A stretch of DNA of 64,000 bases from the NCBI RefSeq assembly GCF_900156415.1, contig NZ_FTNM01000001.1, positions 1,325,221 to 1,389,220 on the forward strand, written 5' to 3'. The notes beneath the pieces were generated by a model, which saw only the letters and a program-made list of their open reading frames with translations, made no database searches and was not told the DNA's origin. How positions within the stretch are numbered: the stretch's first letter is position 1; each line of letters opens with the position of its first letter. Both the position numbers and the translations under genes were made by a program. This stretch comes from Pontibacter lucknowensis (GTDB lineage Bacteria; Bacteroidota; Bacteroidia; Cytophagales; Hymenobacteraceae). Shown here piece after piece: positions 54,072-63,912 of the stretch.

Positions 54072-55295
54072 TTAGCGTTTGTTGCGCTGGTTTTGTTGCT
54101 GTTTACCGCCAGTATAGGCAATGCGGTACACTACTCCATTTGAGTCATCAGTTACCAGTAGTGAGCCATCAGTGTGCGTGGCGACACCTACCACTCGGCC
54201 AAACTGCGACTTGTTGTCATCTACCAGAAAGCCTGTCACGAAGTCCACAAACTCTTTTGGCTGACCATTCTCGAAGCGAATACGAGACACTTTGTAGCCG
54301 GCTGGTTTAGAGCGATTCCATGATCCGTGGAAAGCTACAAAGGCATCGCCGGTATATTCTTTCGGAAACTGAGTGCCTTTATAGAAAATCATATCAAGGC
54401 CCGAGGCGTGGGCGGTATAGGTGAGCAGTGGATACTTGGTTTTCTTTTTATACTCTTCATAGCTCATATCATCGGGCTGGTCGCCGGGGTTTTCTTTTCC
54501 TTCACCGTATATGTAGGGCCAGCCATAGTCAGCGCCTTCCTCGATTTTGTTCAGCTCTTCGCGCTGCTCATCATCACCCAGCCAGTCTATGCCATGGTCC
54601 ATACCAAACATTTCCCCTGTTTGCGGGTGCCAGTCAAAGCCAAGTGTGTTGCGGAGACCCTTGGCATATACCTTGCGGTTTTTGCCGTCAAGGTCAGCTT
54701 GCAGAATAGTGGCGTGCTCCTTGTTTGGCTCATCGCAGGAGTTGCAGGTACTACCGATAGAAATGTAAAGCTTGTTGTCGCGGCCGATGCGCAGCGTACG
54801 GTTCGGGTGCTGGCCGCCATCGGGTAGGTCATCCAGGAGCATTTGTAGTTCAGATAGCGACCCGTCTTTGTTGATGTTAGCGGTGTATAATTCCTTTATA
54901 GTAGCCAGCCACACTTGATTGTCTTTTATCACAATGCCGTGCATGTGCTCTTTGGTGGCCACTACTTTCTGCTCGTCAGCCTTCCCGTCTTTGTTCGAGT
55001 CGCGGATCATGGTCACGGTGCCCTTGTCACGGTCAGTCACATACACCACACCGTCGTTGCTCACGGCAATCATGCGGGGCTTGTTGAGGTTTTCGGCAAA
55101 CTTCGTGATCTGGAAACCGGCTGGAACTTTTAGCTGCTTCACGCGGGCGTCGGTAGCATCTACCCGGGCAGGTTTAAAGATATGGCCTTCCACGGAAGCA
55201 CTCACTGGTTTTTCACCTCCCTGCGCAAGGGCTGGCGCACCAATAAGCGTCAGTGCCAAAGCTAGCGAAGCAGTAGTTGTAAGTAGTTTTTTCAT
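54072..55295 (-). CDS. PQQ-type sugar/sorbosone dehydrogenase-like secreted protein
   Basis: 407 residues from ATG 55295 with the signal peptide MKKLLTTTASLALALTLIGAPALAQ. It is a six-bladed beta-propeller (KPRMIAVSNDGVVYVTDRD, GGQHPNRTLRIGRDNKLYISIGSTCNSCDEP, GLRNTLGFDWHPQTGEMFGMDHGIDWLGDD). This is the soluble glucose/sorbosone dehydrogenase family; many members are named by likeness only, so substrate and even PQQ use are unproven. Confidence 0.88.
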   Translation of the reverse strand: MKKLLTTTASLALALTLIGAPALAQGGEKPVSASVEGHIFKPARVDATDARVKQLKVPAGFQITKFAENLNKPRMIAVSNDGVVYVTDRDKGTVTMIRDSNKDGKADEQKVVATKEHMHGIVIKDNQVWLATIKELYTANINKDGSLSELQMLLDDLPDGGQHPNRTLRIGRDNKLYISIGSTCNSCDEPNKEHATILQADLDGKNRKVYAKGLRNTLGFDWHPQTGEMFGMDHGIDWLGDDEQREELNKIEEGADYGWPYIYGEGKENPGDQPDDMSYEEYKKKTKYPLLTYTAHASGLDMIFYKGTQFPKEYTGDAFVAFHGSWNRSKPAGYKVSRIRFENGQPKEFVDFVTGFLVDDNKSQFGRVVGVATHTDGSLLVTDDSNGVVYRIAYTGGKQQQNQRNKR

Positions 55296-55450
55296 AGTTA
55301 TGGGTAGGTTTAATTTCACAGATATGGTTTGTATTTTGATTTAACCGAATGCCAGCTCTGATTGTTACAAACGGGCAGAACATAGCAATTCCTGCATAAA
55401 TCTAAACCTCAAAAGGTATAACCCGTTTTGTTAGCAGTTAACTTGCATAC

Positions 55451-57751
55451 ATGAATCAATCACTACTCCTGCTCCGATCCCTTTTTCTGACTACCCTCAT
55501 GCTGCTGCCTTTTCTGAGTTACGCTCAGCAACAGGTCAACGGCCAGGTACTGCACGCCAAGACCCGCCAGGCGCTGGAAGGTGTGACGGTGACAGTCAAC
55601 ACAGGCGAACAGGCGCTAACCAATAATTCCGGGCGCTTTGATTTGTCGGTTGCAGACCAAGCGACTTTCCTGCTGATCTCGCACATTGGGTATAAGGCCG
55701 ATACTATTTTCTTACAGCGCATCCAGCCAGGTACGGCTCTTCGGGTGTACCTACAGCCTCTGACGGCTAGTCTTTCAGAGGTAGTGGTGACTGGCTATGA
55801 AAGCAACCGGCCTTTGCTGGAAACAGCCGGAGCCTTGAGCGTAGTAGGCCGGGAAGTGATTCAGCGCTTTGACGAAAGCTCGCTGGTGCGTGCCGTAAAT
55901 ACAGTACCGGGGGTGCGAATGGAGGAACGGGCCACAGCCAGCTACCGGCTTTCCATCAGGGGCAGCAGTTTGCGCTCACCCTATGGTATACGCAACGTGA
56001 AGCTATACCTGGGTGAAATTCCCCTCACCGAGTCAAATGGCATCACCAACCTGAACCTGTATGATGCTTCCAACTTCAACAGTATGGAAATACTGAAAGG
56101 TCCGGCAGGCAGTATTTACGGAGCAGGTACAGGCGGAACAGTTTTGTTGGAACCCCGCAGAGCAGCTCCCGGAGAGAAGCAATTTCAGGCAGGTGCTACC
56201 TTTGGCTCGTTTGGCTTACAGCGCTATACCGCCAGTGCCAGTGTGGGCGGCGAGAAACAGAGCCTATACCTGCAGTATACCCGCCAGCAACTCGACGGCT
56301 ACCGGGAGCAGTCCGGCATGGACCGCGAAACGCTCCTGCTCACCTCTACCTTCAATCCATCCCGCAAGAGCACCATCCAAGCCAACCTGATTTACTCCGA
56401 CCTGTTTTACCAGTTGCCCGGCGGGCTTACACAGGAGCAGTATGAGCAGGATCCGCGGCAGGCACGGGGTGGAATGTTTGGGAGCGTCACTCAAAATGCT
56501 TCGATGAACCAGCAAGGTGTCAACATCGGTTTGTCACAGGAATACCGCTTCAGCGACAGCTGGAAAAACATGACTGCTCTATATGGCTTGTTCCGGTATA
56601 GGGACCATCCGTTTAACACCGACTATGAACGCAACACCAACCAGGAATATGGAGGCCGAAGCCGTTTTGTATACAATACACAGCTCGGCCCTGCAGCTAC
56701 TACAATCACTTTTGGTGGCGAATACCAGCGCGGCTTCGAAGCGGCCCGCACCTACGACAATAACCAAGGCAGAACAGACTCGCTGCGCACCGACGACGAA
56801 GTGCTGGCCAAGACCGGCTTGCTGTTCACGCAGGCTGAGTTCGAACTGCCCGGCAACTGGATCGCAACTGCCGCACTAAGCCTAAACGATACCAGGTATG
56901 AGATCACACGCCTGCACCAGGCTCCGAGCGGCGGTCCTTATTTGTATACTCGGGATTTCAGTGCAGTGCTTTCGCCACGAGTGGCTTTATTGAAACGCTT
57001 AACTGATCAGGTATCGGTACATGGCAGTGTGAGTGCAGGCTTCTCGCCACCTTCCGAGGAGGAGTTGCTGACCTCCGACGGTGCCCTTAACCAAGAGCTG
57101 GAAGCAGAGAAAGGTATAAACTACGAAGCAGGTATACGCGGCTATACCTTGGGCAGAAAACTCAGCTTTGATGTAGTGGCTTTTCATTTCAGGTTGCGCG
57201 AAACGATCGTGAGTCGACAGGATTTGTCGAGCATAGCCGTGTTCCAAAATGTGGGGGCTACCTCGCAAAGCGGACTCGAAACTGCGCTGGGCTATACCTT
57301 GCTGGAGGACATCACCCAGCCAGTGACTTTGCTCAAAGTCTGGGGCAGTTATACCTACAGCCACTTCCGTTTCCGTGATTATCAGAAAGATGACACCGAC
57401 CTGAGTGGGAACCAACTCACCGGCGTAGCCCCGCATACCTTAACCGCCGGCCTCGACCTGGCTACCCGCATCGGCCTATACCTGCACCTGACGGCCAACT
57501 ATGTAGACGAGATCCCGCTTACGGATGAAAACACAGTGTACGCCGATGCTTACCTCGTAGCAGGTGCTCGTTTAGGGTTGAGAAGGGAATTGGGAAGACA
57601 GTTTGTGCTGGACATATTTGCAGGCTCTGAAAACCTGACGGATCAGAAGTATAGTCTGGGTAATGACCTTAACGCATTTGGCGGCCGCTACTTCCAACCG
57701 GCATCACCGCGCAACTACTACGGCGGCTTCAGTCTGTCTTATCGCCTGTAA
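55451..57751 (+). CDS. TonB-dependent receptor
   Basis: 766 residues: signal peptide (to about residue 25), a carboxypeptidase-like N-terminal domain (VNGQVLHAKTRQALEGVTVTVNTGEQALTNNSGRFDLSV), a plug (VVTGYESNRPLLETAGALSVVGREVIQRFDESSLVRAVNTVPGVRMEERA, RGSSLRSPYGIRNVKLYLGEIPLTESNG) and a 22-strand barrel ending FSLSYRL. Substrate not readable; siderophore or vitamin uptake is possible. No SusD partner is next to it, arguing against a polysaccharide locus. Confidence 0.92.
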   Translation: MNQSLLLLRSLFLTTLMLLPFLSYAQQQVNGQVLHAKTRQALEGVTVTVNTGEQALTNNSGRFDLSVADQATFLLISHIGYKADTIFLQRIQPGTALRVYLQPLTASLSEVVVTGYESNRPLLETAGALSVVGREVIQRFDESSLVRAVNTVPGVRMEERATASYRLSIRGSSLRSPYGIRNVKLYLGEIPLTESNGITNLNLYDASNFNSMEILKGPAGSIYGAGTGGTVLLEPRRAAPGEKQFQAGATFGSFGLQRYTASASVGGEKQSLYLQYTRQQLDGYREQSGMDRETLLLTSTFNPSRKSTIQANLIYSDLFYQLPGGLTQEQYEQDPRQARGGMFGSVTQNASMNQQGVNIGLSQEYRFSDSWKNMTALYGLFRYRDHPFNTDYERNTNQEYGGRSRFVYNTQLGPAATTITFGGEYQRGFEAARTYDNNQGRTDSLRTDDEVLAKTGLLFTQAEFELPGNWIATAALSLNDTRYEITRLHQAPSGGPYLYTRDFSAVLSPRVALLKRLTDQVSVHGSVSAGFSPPSEEELLTSDGALNQELEAEKGINYEAGIRGYTLGRKLSFDVVAFHFRLRETIVSRQDLSSIAVFQNVGATSQSGLETALGYTLLEDITQPVTLLKVWGSYTYSHFRFRDYQKDDTDLSGNQLTGVAPHTLTAGLDLATRIGLYLHLTANYVDEIPLTDENTVYADAYLVAGARLGLRRELGRQFVLDIFAGSENLTDQKYSLGNDLNAFGGRYFQPASPRNYYGGFSLSYRL

Positions 57752-57752
57752 G

Positions 57753-58355
57753 TTATCGTGAACTTGGCCTGCTGGATGCGGGTCTGTTAGGTGGATATTG
57801 TGATAGGATACTGATAATGGACCTTCTGATCCTGCTCTCGTCTGTCTGTGTCACATTAATATCGCCTTCTGCCACGCCGCGCCACACTAACTCGTTGGTA
57901 CTGGACGATATCAGGTCGATCAGCATGGTTCCAGGTATATATTGTGCGACTGGTCTGTATCCCGGAAAATCGGCAGAGTTATAATTGAAACGATAGCCAA
58001 ACCAGTAAGCGTAGCCAAAATCAGGGGAAGCAGTAGCGGCATCCTGTGCTACTGACACATCATAAGCAACCAGCAGGTCTGGATTTTCGACGTCAAGCAG
58101 CATACCTTTCTTAACCAACTCAGCTGCGATAGCATCGCGCACCCGTCTGTCCAGCAGCGGCTCGTACAGATTGGGATCTGCGGAGGTGTTGGCCATCTCG
58201 GGTTCCATCAAAGCAAAAGTGCGGTATATCTGGAAATCCACGCTGCGGTCGTAGGTGCTGTCAGCTACTATAGAAGGTATGCAGCCGCTCAGGCCGATCA
58301 GGAAGGCAGGGATCAGGTATAACCAGTGTTTGAAGTGAGGTAAAGCGTTTCGCAT
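57753..58355 (-). CDS. DUF4136 lipoprotein
   Basis: 200 residues with a lipoprotein signal (lipid Cys in LIGLSGC). The body matches DUF4136: SVDFQIYRTFALMEP near the start and DAIAAELVKKGMLLDVENPDLLVAYDVSV, then the late LVWRGVAEGDIN. The role is unknown. It is convergent with the receptor gene with almost no gap. Confidence 0.88.
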   Translation of the reverse strand: MRNALPHFKHWLYLIPAFLIGLSGCIPSIVADSTYDRSVDFQIYRTFALMEPEMANTSADPNLYEPLLDRRVRDAIAAELVKKGMLLDVENPDLLVAYDVSVAQDAATASPDFGYAYWFGYRFNYNSADFPGYRPVAQYIPGTMLIDLISSSTNELVWRGVAEGDINVTQTDESRIRRSIISILSQYPPNRPASSRPSSR

Positions 58356-58570
58356 AGAGCTGTTGGTTTAAGTACAGGACATTTCTAAAACAGGTATACG
58401 GTGCTGGATAATTAGTAGGTATAGCTGTGGAGATTGTTGCCAGGTGCACGCTAAAATGGTACAGCTAAGTCAAGGTATGAAGAGGTACAGGCGAAGGCGA
58501 TTTGCACGGCCTAAAAACAAAAAAGCCTGACCGATGTGGCCAGGCTTTTCAGGTATAAGCTTAAGATAGA
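58356..58570. other. Spacer with motif copies and the gcvP terminator
   Basis: No gene. Three AGGTATA copies lie near 58396, 58416 and 58550, the densest intergenic set seen. Confidence 0.4.
58521..58549 (-). terminator. Terminator of gcvP
   Basis: AAAAGCCTG (58521-58529) pairs with CAGGCTTTT (58541-58549) across 11 bases; read leftward a T-run follows. Confidence 0.88.
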
Positions 58571-61489
58571 TTAGCCGATGGCTACCATCTCATTTTCATT
58601 CTCGTTGTAGGCTTCGATCGGAGCGCAAGAGCAAACCAGGTTACGGTCGCCGTAAGCGCTGTCGATGCGGCTCACGGTTGGCCATACCTTGTTGTCGCGT
58701 AGGTAAGCCATCGGGAATACCGCCTTCTCGCGAGAGTAAGGGCGCTCCCAGTTCTCCACCATCGCCACTTTCAAGGTATGCGGTGCATTCTTCAGCACGT
58801 TGTTCTTTTGGTCAGCCTTGCCCGCTTCGATCTCACGGATTTCCTCACGAATCGAGATCATCACGTCGCAGAATCTGTCCAGTTCTTCCTGTGCCTCCGA
58901 CTCGGTTGGCTCCACCATCAGCGTACCCGCTACCGGGAACGATACAGTTGGCGCATGGAAACCGTAGTCCATCAGACGCTTCGCGATATCCTCTACCTCC
59001 ACGCCATACTTCTTGAACTCGCGGCAGTCGAGAATCATCTCGTGTGCGCAGCGACCGTTCTTGCCTACATACAGCACCGGATAGTGTTTCTCCAGGCGCG
59101 CCTTGATGTAGTTCGCGTTCAGGATCGCCACTTTAGTAGCCTCTGTCAGACCTTCGCCGCCCATCATCGCGATGTAGGCATAAGAGATAGGCAGGATAGA
59201 AGCAGAACCCCAAGGAGCAGCTGAAATAGCGTTGATCGCTTCCGGACGACCCAGGTCAACCACAGCGTGACCCGGCAGGAACGGAGCAAGATCTTTTACC
59301 ACACCGATCGGGCCCATGCCAGGACCACCGCCACCGTGAGGGATACAGAAGGTCTTGTGCAGGTTCAGGTGGCACACGTCAGCACCGATGTGCGCTGGCG
59401 AAGTAAGGCCTACCTGGGCGTTCATGTTGGCACCGTCCATGTATACACGGCCACCGTTGTCGTGAATTACCTGGCAGATCTCGATGATAGACTCCTCATA
59501 TACACCGTGTGTAGATGGGTAAGTCACCATCAGGCAAGACAGTTCATTCTTATATTGCTCTGCTTTCGCACGCAGGTCGGCTACGTCGATGTTACCTTTC
59601 TCGTCGCACTTCACGATCACCACTTTCATGCCGGCCATTACAGCAGAGGCTGGGTTGGTACCGTGTGCAGAAGAAGGTATAAGTGCTACGTTACGATGAT
59701 GGTCGCCACGTGACTCGTGGTAAGCACGAATCACCATCAGACCAGCGTACTCGCCCTGAGCACCTGAGTTTGGCTGCAGCGACATCGCGTCGAAACGGGT
59801 GATCTCACACAGCCAGGCCTCCAGGTTCTTGAAGATCTCGGCATAACCCTGTGTCTGGTCGGCAGGAGCGAACGGGTGCAACTGCCCGATTTCTGGCCAG
59901 GTTACCGGAATCATCTCGGCTGTGGCGTTCAGTTTCATGGTGCAAGAGCCCAACGAGATCATCGAGTGAACCAAAGAAATGTCTTTGTTCTCCAAGTGCT
60001 TCATGTAACGCAGGATCTCGTGCTCGGAGTGGTGCTTGTTAAACACCTCGTGCGTCAGGTACTCGCTTGTACGGATCAGTTTATCTGACCAAGTGATTTC
60101 AGTCTCCTCTGGCAGTTCGTCTATACCCAGCACGTCAGCCGACTTGCCAGCTACTTTCGCGAACACCGCCAGGATGTCTTTCACATCTTCCAGCTCAGTG
60201 TTCTGGTGCAGGGAAATGCCAATGAAGTTTTCTTCGAAATAACGGAAGTTAATACCCGCCGCTTCCGCCTCGGTGCGGATGGCGTTCTTCATGTCAGCGC
60301 TCTCCACCGCAATTTTCAGCGTGTCGAAGTATTGCTCGTTCAGCTGTTCGAAGCCAAGTGCCTTCAGGCCTTTCTCAAGCTGCTGCGCCAGCGAGTGTGT
60401 GTTCAAACCGATGTACTTCAGGCGACGTGGGCCATGGTACACAGTATACATACCTGCGATTACCGCCAGCAGTACCTGCGCAGTACAGATGTTAGAAGTC
60501 GCTTTCTCGCGGCGGATGTGCTGCTCGCGTGTCTGCAGGGCCATGCGGTAGGCTCTGTCACCGGCGGCATCCACCGAAATACCGATAATACGGCCCGGGA
60601 TTACACGCTTGAAGGCGTCTTTTGTAGCAAAGTAAGCCGCATGCGGACCACCAAAGCCCATCGGCACGCCGAAACGCTGGGTAGTACCTACCACTACGTC
60701 GGCGCCCATTTCACCTGGAGGTGTTAGCAGCGTCAAAGAAAGAATGTCAGCAGCTACAGCTACCAGGATGTCCTGGGCGTGTGCTTTGCTGATGAAGTCA
60801 GTATAATCGAAAATGGCACCGTCGGCGGCAGGATACTGCACCAGGGCGCCAAACAATGTCTCGTCATTGAAGTCTACTTCGCGGTGATCACCGATTACCA
60901 GCTCAATGCCGATAGGTATAGCGCGTGAAGTAAGAATGTCCAGTGTCTGCGGCAGCACCAGGTTGGATACGAAGAAGCGGTTGGCATTCTTGCGTGCACC
61001 TTTGCGCTGGGCAAAGAACATACCCATAGCCTCGGCAGCGGCAGTGCCCTCGTCGAGCAGCGATGCGTTGGCGATCTCCATACCGGTCAGGTCCATTACC
61101 ATGGTCTGGTAGTTGATCAGCGCCTCCAAACGGCCCTGCGCGATCTCAGCCTGGTATGGGGTATAAGCGGTATACCAACCCGGGTTCTCCATAATGTTGC
61201 GAAGAATCACAGGAGGCATGATGGTGTCGTTGTAACCCAGACCGATATACGATTTGTATACCTTGTTCTTTCTGGCGATCTGTCCGAATTGCTTCAGGAA
61301 GTTTGTTTCAGAAAGAGCCTTTGGCAGGTTCAGCGGCTTTTTTAGTCTAATGGCGGCCGGTACGGTCTCCTCAATCAGTTGATCCAGCGAGTCTACCCCG
61401 ATGGTTTTAAGCATGTCCTGCATTTGCTCTTTGTCCGGACCGTTGTGGCGCTCCTTAAAAGTGTCAGCAGGTTTTGTTTTAAGTATCAT
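58571..61489 (-). CDS. gcvP: Glycine decarboxylase (P protein)
   Basis: The PLP enzyme that decarboxylates glycine and passes the aminomethyl group to lipoyl-GcvH in the glycine cleavage system. Single-chain form: from ATG 61489, 972 residues, full bacterial/eukaryal fused length. Start [18 protein letters not shown] fits. PLP lysine sits in [25 protein letters not shown]. Other gcv genes are not adjacent. LipA in the window makes its carrier's lipoate. Confidence 0.97.
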   Translation of the reverse strand: MILKTKPADTFKERHNGPDKEQMQDMLKTIGVDSLDQLIEETVPAAIRLKKPLNLPKALSETNFLKQFGQIARKNKVYKSYIGLGYNDTIMPPVILRNIMENPGWYTAYTPYQAEIAQGRLEALINYQTMVMDLTGMEIANASLLDEGTAAAEAMGMFFAQRKGARKNANRFFVSNLVLPQTLDILTSRAIPIGIELVIGDHREVDFNDETLFGALVQYPAADGAIFDYTDFISKAHAQDILVAVAADILSLTLLTPPGEMGADVVVGTTQRFGVPMGFGGPHAAYFATKDAFKRVIPGRIIGISVDAAGDRAYRMALQTREQHIRREKATSNICTAQVLLAVIAGMYTVYHGPRRLKYIGLNTHSLAQQLEKGLKALGFEQLNEQYFDTLKIAVESADMKNAIRTEAEAAGINFRYFEENFIGISLHQNTELEDVKDILAVFAKVAGKSADVLGIDELPEETEITWSDKLIRTSEYLTHEVFNKHHSEHEILRYMKHLENKDISLVHSMISLGSCTMKLNATAEMIPVTWPEIGQLHPFAPADQTQGYAEIFKNLEAWLCEITRFDAMSLQPNSGAQGEYAGLMVIRAYHESRGDHHRNVALIPSSAHGTNPASAVMAGMKVVIVKCDEKGNIDVADLRAKAEQYKNELSCLMVTYPSTHGVYEESIIEICQVIHDNGGRVYMDGANMNAQVGLTSPAHIGADVCHLNLHKTFCIPHGGGGPGMGPIGVVKDLAPFLPGHAVVDLGRPEAINAISAAPWGSASILPISYAYIAMMGGEGLTEATKVAILNANYIKARLEKHYPVLYVGKNGRCAHEMILDCREFKKYGVEVEDIAKRLMDYGFHAPTVSFPVAGTLMVEPTESEAQEELDRFCDVMISIREEIREIEAGKADQKNNVLKNAPHTLKVAMVENWERPYSREKAVFPMAYLRDNKVWPTVSRIDSAYGDRNLVCSCAPIEAYNENENEMVAIG

Positions 61490-61570
61490 AACGATGAAGT
61501 ATTGATTGGGAATTTGGGTTTTTACTTTCCAGTGGAAGACAAGCCAAAGGCTCTCTTTCAATATTTTCTA

Positions 61571-61578
61571 CAAAAGTA
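61571..61578 (-). promoter_or_regulatory. Candidate -7 element of gcvP
   Basis: TACTTTTG on the minus strand matches TAnnTTTG; a start near 61565 leaves a leader of about 75 bases. No clear TTG at the -33 distance. Confidence 0.4.
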
Positions 61579-61644
61579 ATAGTAATTGTTTATTATATTG
61601 AAGCATGAAAGCTAAATAGTTCGGGGTGTGGCGACTGGCCTTTC

Positions 61645-61663
61645 ACACTATATTATATAGTGT
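61645..61663. promoter_or_regulatory. Palindrome between gcvP and the LKR-like gene
   Basis: ACACTATATTATATAGTGT is a perfect 9+9 inverted repeat around one T, in the divergent spacer. It could be an operator; the binder is unknown. Confidence 0.4.
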
Positions 61664-61745
61664 ACCTCTATATAAGGTGTAGCGCCTGGCTTTCCCCAGA
61701 CTGACAAACATAAATTGCAGCAGAACAATTCAGAAACACGCACCT

Positions 61746-62966
61746 ATGGAAAAAGTTAAGATCGGTATCATCAAGGAAGGCAAAATACCAGTTGACAAGC
61801 GCGTACCGCTCACCCCGAAAAAATGTGTGGAGGCCATGCAGGAGTTTCCGGGAGCGGAGGTGGTGGTGCAGCCCAGCGACGTGCGCTGTTTTACCGACGA
61901 AGAATATGCCGAGCTAGGTATAAGCCTGCAGCAGGATCTGAACGATTGCGATGTGCTGATGGGCGTAAAGGAAGTGCCCATCGACCTACTGATTCCAAAC
62001 AAAACGTATTTCTTTTTCTCCCACACGATAAAGAAGCAGCCGCACAACGCCAAACTTCTGCGGGCTGTGCTCGACAAGAACATTACTTTAATAGATTACG
62101 AACTCCTGACCAATGCACAGGGGCAGCGGGTAGTGGCTTTTGGCAGGTATGCAGGTATAGTGGGTGCCTACAACGGTATATTAACCTACGGCAAGAAGTG
62201 GAAGCTCTTCGACCTGAAGCCCGCCTACCTCTGCCACGAGATGGAAGACATGCAGGAGGAGTACTTTAAAGTGAAGCTGCCGCCGATCAAAATTGCTGTG
62301 ACAGGCGGTGGCCGCGTGGCAAGCGGCGCCATGGAAGTGCTCGATAAGATGGGCATCAAAAAAGTGAGCGTATTCGACTACTTATATAAGCAGTTCAAAG
62401 AACCCGTGTATGCCCAACTGCATTCCGGCGATTACAACAACCGCCCTGATGTAGAGGTATGGGACTCGCCAGACTTCTATGCGCACCCTGAGTTATACCA
62501 ATCCACGTTCCGCAAGTTCACTAAGGTAACCGATTTGCTGATGGCATGCGCCTATTGGGACCCACGTGCCCCAAAACTGTTCTCCGAAGAGGACACCCGT
62601 CAGCCCGACTTCAAAATTGACACCATCGCCGACATCACCTGCGATGTGGATGGCTCTATACCTACCACCAAACGTGCTACCACAATTACGCAACCTGCCT
62701 ACGACTACAATCCAGAGACGGGCGAGCTCGAACCTCCTTATAATAAAAAGGACAACATCACCATAATGGCTGTCGACAACCTGCCTTGTGAACTACCCCG
62801 CAACGCTTCCCGGGATTTCGGCCGCCATCTTATAGACAATGTATTCCCGCAGTTCTTTAATAACGATGAAGGAGGTATGCTGGAGCGAGCTACCATTACA
62901 AAAGGGGGAGAACTGACCGAAAGGTATAAGTACCTGCAGGAGTATGCCGAGGCAGCGGCGGTGTAA
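61746..62966 (+). CDS. Lysine-ketoglutarate reductase/saccharopine dehydrogenase-like oxidoreductase
   Basis: 406 residues with an alanine-dehydrogenase/PNT-type N-terminal domain (KIGIIKEGKIPVDKRVPLTPKKC) and an NAD(P)-binding domain (IKIAVTGGGRVASGAMEVLDKMG). The C-terminal CDVDGSIPTTKRATTITQPAYDY...NITIMAVDNLPCELPRNASRDFG resembles the LKR part of the lysine-degrading enzyme AASS more than alanine dehydrogenase. It may make or split saccharopine, but a plain amino-acid dehydrogenase cannot be excluded. It faces gcvP across 256 bases. Confidence 0.75.
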   Translation: MEKVKIGIIKEGKIPVDKRVPLTPKKCVEAMQEFPGAEVVVQPSDVRCFTDEEYAELGISLQQDLNDCDVLMGVKEVPIDLLIPNKTYFFFSHTIKKQPHNAKLLRAVLDKNITLIDYELLTNAQGQRVVAFGRYAGIVGAYNGILTYGKKWKLFDLKPAYLCHEMEDMQEEYFKVKLPPIKIAVTGGGRVASGAMEVLDKMGIKKVSVFDYLYKQFKEPVYAQLHSGDYNNRPDVEVWDSPDFYAHPELYQSTFRKFTKVTDLLMACAYWDPRAPKLFSEEDTRQPDFKIDTIADITCDVDGSIPTTKRATTITQPAYDYNPETGELEPPYNKKDNITIMAVDNLPCELPRNASRDFGRHLIDNVFPQFFNNDEGGMLERATITKGGELTERYKYLQEYAEAAAV

Positions 62967-62985
62967 AGAACAAACGACTTTAATA

Positions 62986-63037
62986 ATATAATAGGAGAGG
63001 TATAGCCATTAGTTTAGCTATACCTCTCCTATTATAT
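62986..63037 (+). terminator. Perfect 21-bp hairpin containing two motif copies after the LKR-like gene
   Basis: Arms 62986-63006 and 63017-63037 are exact inverted repeats around a 10-base loop; each arm includes AGGTATAG (inverse CTATACCT in the second). The stem is AT-rich at the base and no long T-run follows, so it may be a terminator or the uptake-signal-like doublet described in the findings. Confidence 0.75.
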
Positions 63038-63040
63038 AAG

Positions 63041-63210
63041 AGTGTAATGTAAGGGCACTGGTAAAGGAAATAGAGCTAAAAGAAGGGAAATATAATTGCT
63101 TGAGAAGAAATACTTAGAAACTTTGAAGTTATTTTTAAAATTTTGATGGTGCAACTCAGACAGTTAAACGGAACCGTCTTGACGCGCTAGCTAATGTTAT
63201 AACATACCCC
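63041..63210. other. Spacer before the rRNA promoters
   Basis: No gene; contains none of the dispersed motif copies. Confidence 0.3.
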
Positions 63211-63240
63211 TTGCGCAATCGGATTTTTTTCTGACCTTTG
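63211..63240 (+). promoter_or_regulatory. rRNA promoter P1
   Basis: TTG (63211-63213), exactly 19 bases, GACCTTTG (63233-63240). Confidence 0.85.
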
Positions 63241-63367
63241 CACTCCCAACACGGTACAACGGGTCGGGAAACGAGAGTGAGAGGCGGCCGGCAGGGCGGC
63301 CACCGGTGTCAAAGTTGAGAGGCGACGCACTGGAAATAAAGACTGAAAAAAAACTTTGCCTTGGTGC

Positions 63368-63397
63368 TTGCAGGTTGAAAAGATCTGCTTACCTTTG
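63368..63397 (+). promoter_or_regulatory. rRNA promoter P2
   Basis: TTG (63368-63370), 19 bases, TACCTTTG (63390-63397), a perfect Bacteroidota promoter. An A-rich tract and CTTTGCC lie just upstream, as before P3. Confidence 0.9.
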
Positions 63398-63479
63398 CAG
63401 CCCGCTTCGAAATGAAACGGATTCCGGAAGGCTCCTAACAGGGGCCGCAGGAAAAAGGAAAAAAAGTTTTGCCAGGTTA

Positions 63480-63509
63480 TTGCGGATTTAAAAAGTCTTC
63501 CTACCTTTG
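63480..63509 (+). promoter_or_regulatory. rRNA promoter P3
   Basis: TTG (63480-63482), 19 bases, TACCTTTG (63502-63509). The sequence after it (CAACCCGCTCCGAAG) resembles that after P2 (CAGCCCGCTTCGAAA), so P2 and P3 units look duplicated. Confidence 0.9.
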
Positions 63510-63608
63510 CAACCCGCTCCGAAGCGAGGGTTTCGGAAGGCGAAAGCGAGGAGTGCTGATCGGTTAAACGAGCCGAAAAGAAGAGGAAAAAAAAGATTGA
63601 AAAATTGC

Positions 63609-63638
63609 TTGGAAGTTGGAAAATTTTTCCGACCTTTG
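63609..63638 (+). promoter_or_regulatory. rRNA promoter P4
   Basis: TTG (63609-63611), 19 bases, GACCTTTG (63631-63638); the promoter nearest the 16S gene, about 275 bases before it. A-rich sequence upstream may act as an UP element. Confidence 0.88.
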
Positions 63639-63731
63639 CACACCGAAAACGAGGAAAGCTCGAAGCGGAGACACAAGCAACACGCGCTTTAAACAGTAAA
63701 GCGTCTAACGGAAGAAAAAGTCTTCCGAAAA

Positions 63732-63740
63732 GTTCTTTGA
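63732..63740 (+). promoter_or_regulatory. Candidate boxA-like antitermination site in the rRNA leader
   Basis: GTTCTTTGA resembles the boxA element that recruits Nus factors to rRNA transcripts. It is at the expected place, about 170 bases before 16S. Confidence 0.4.
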
Positions 63741-63912
63741 GAGATTGTTGAGACAGAAAAAGAAAAATTAAGATAGGTACATCCGCGCGGGCGAATCTTC
63801 GGATTCCCACCGCGTCAATTCAAGCACGTGACTTGTTCACGGAATTAAAAGGAAAGGGCCGCGGGTCGAACGGACACATTGGCTGCCTTGGGCAGTCTGA
63901 AAAGTAAACACT

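Noticed and set aside
61490..61745. Glycine riboswitch before gcvP
   Set aside because: No conserved glycine-aptamer core is seen in the leader; only a palindrome and A/T-rich DNA.
63187..63810. 207-residue minus-strand frame
   Set aside because: It covers the four rRNA promoters and has a composition typical of a shadow frame.
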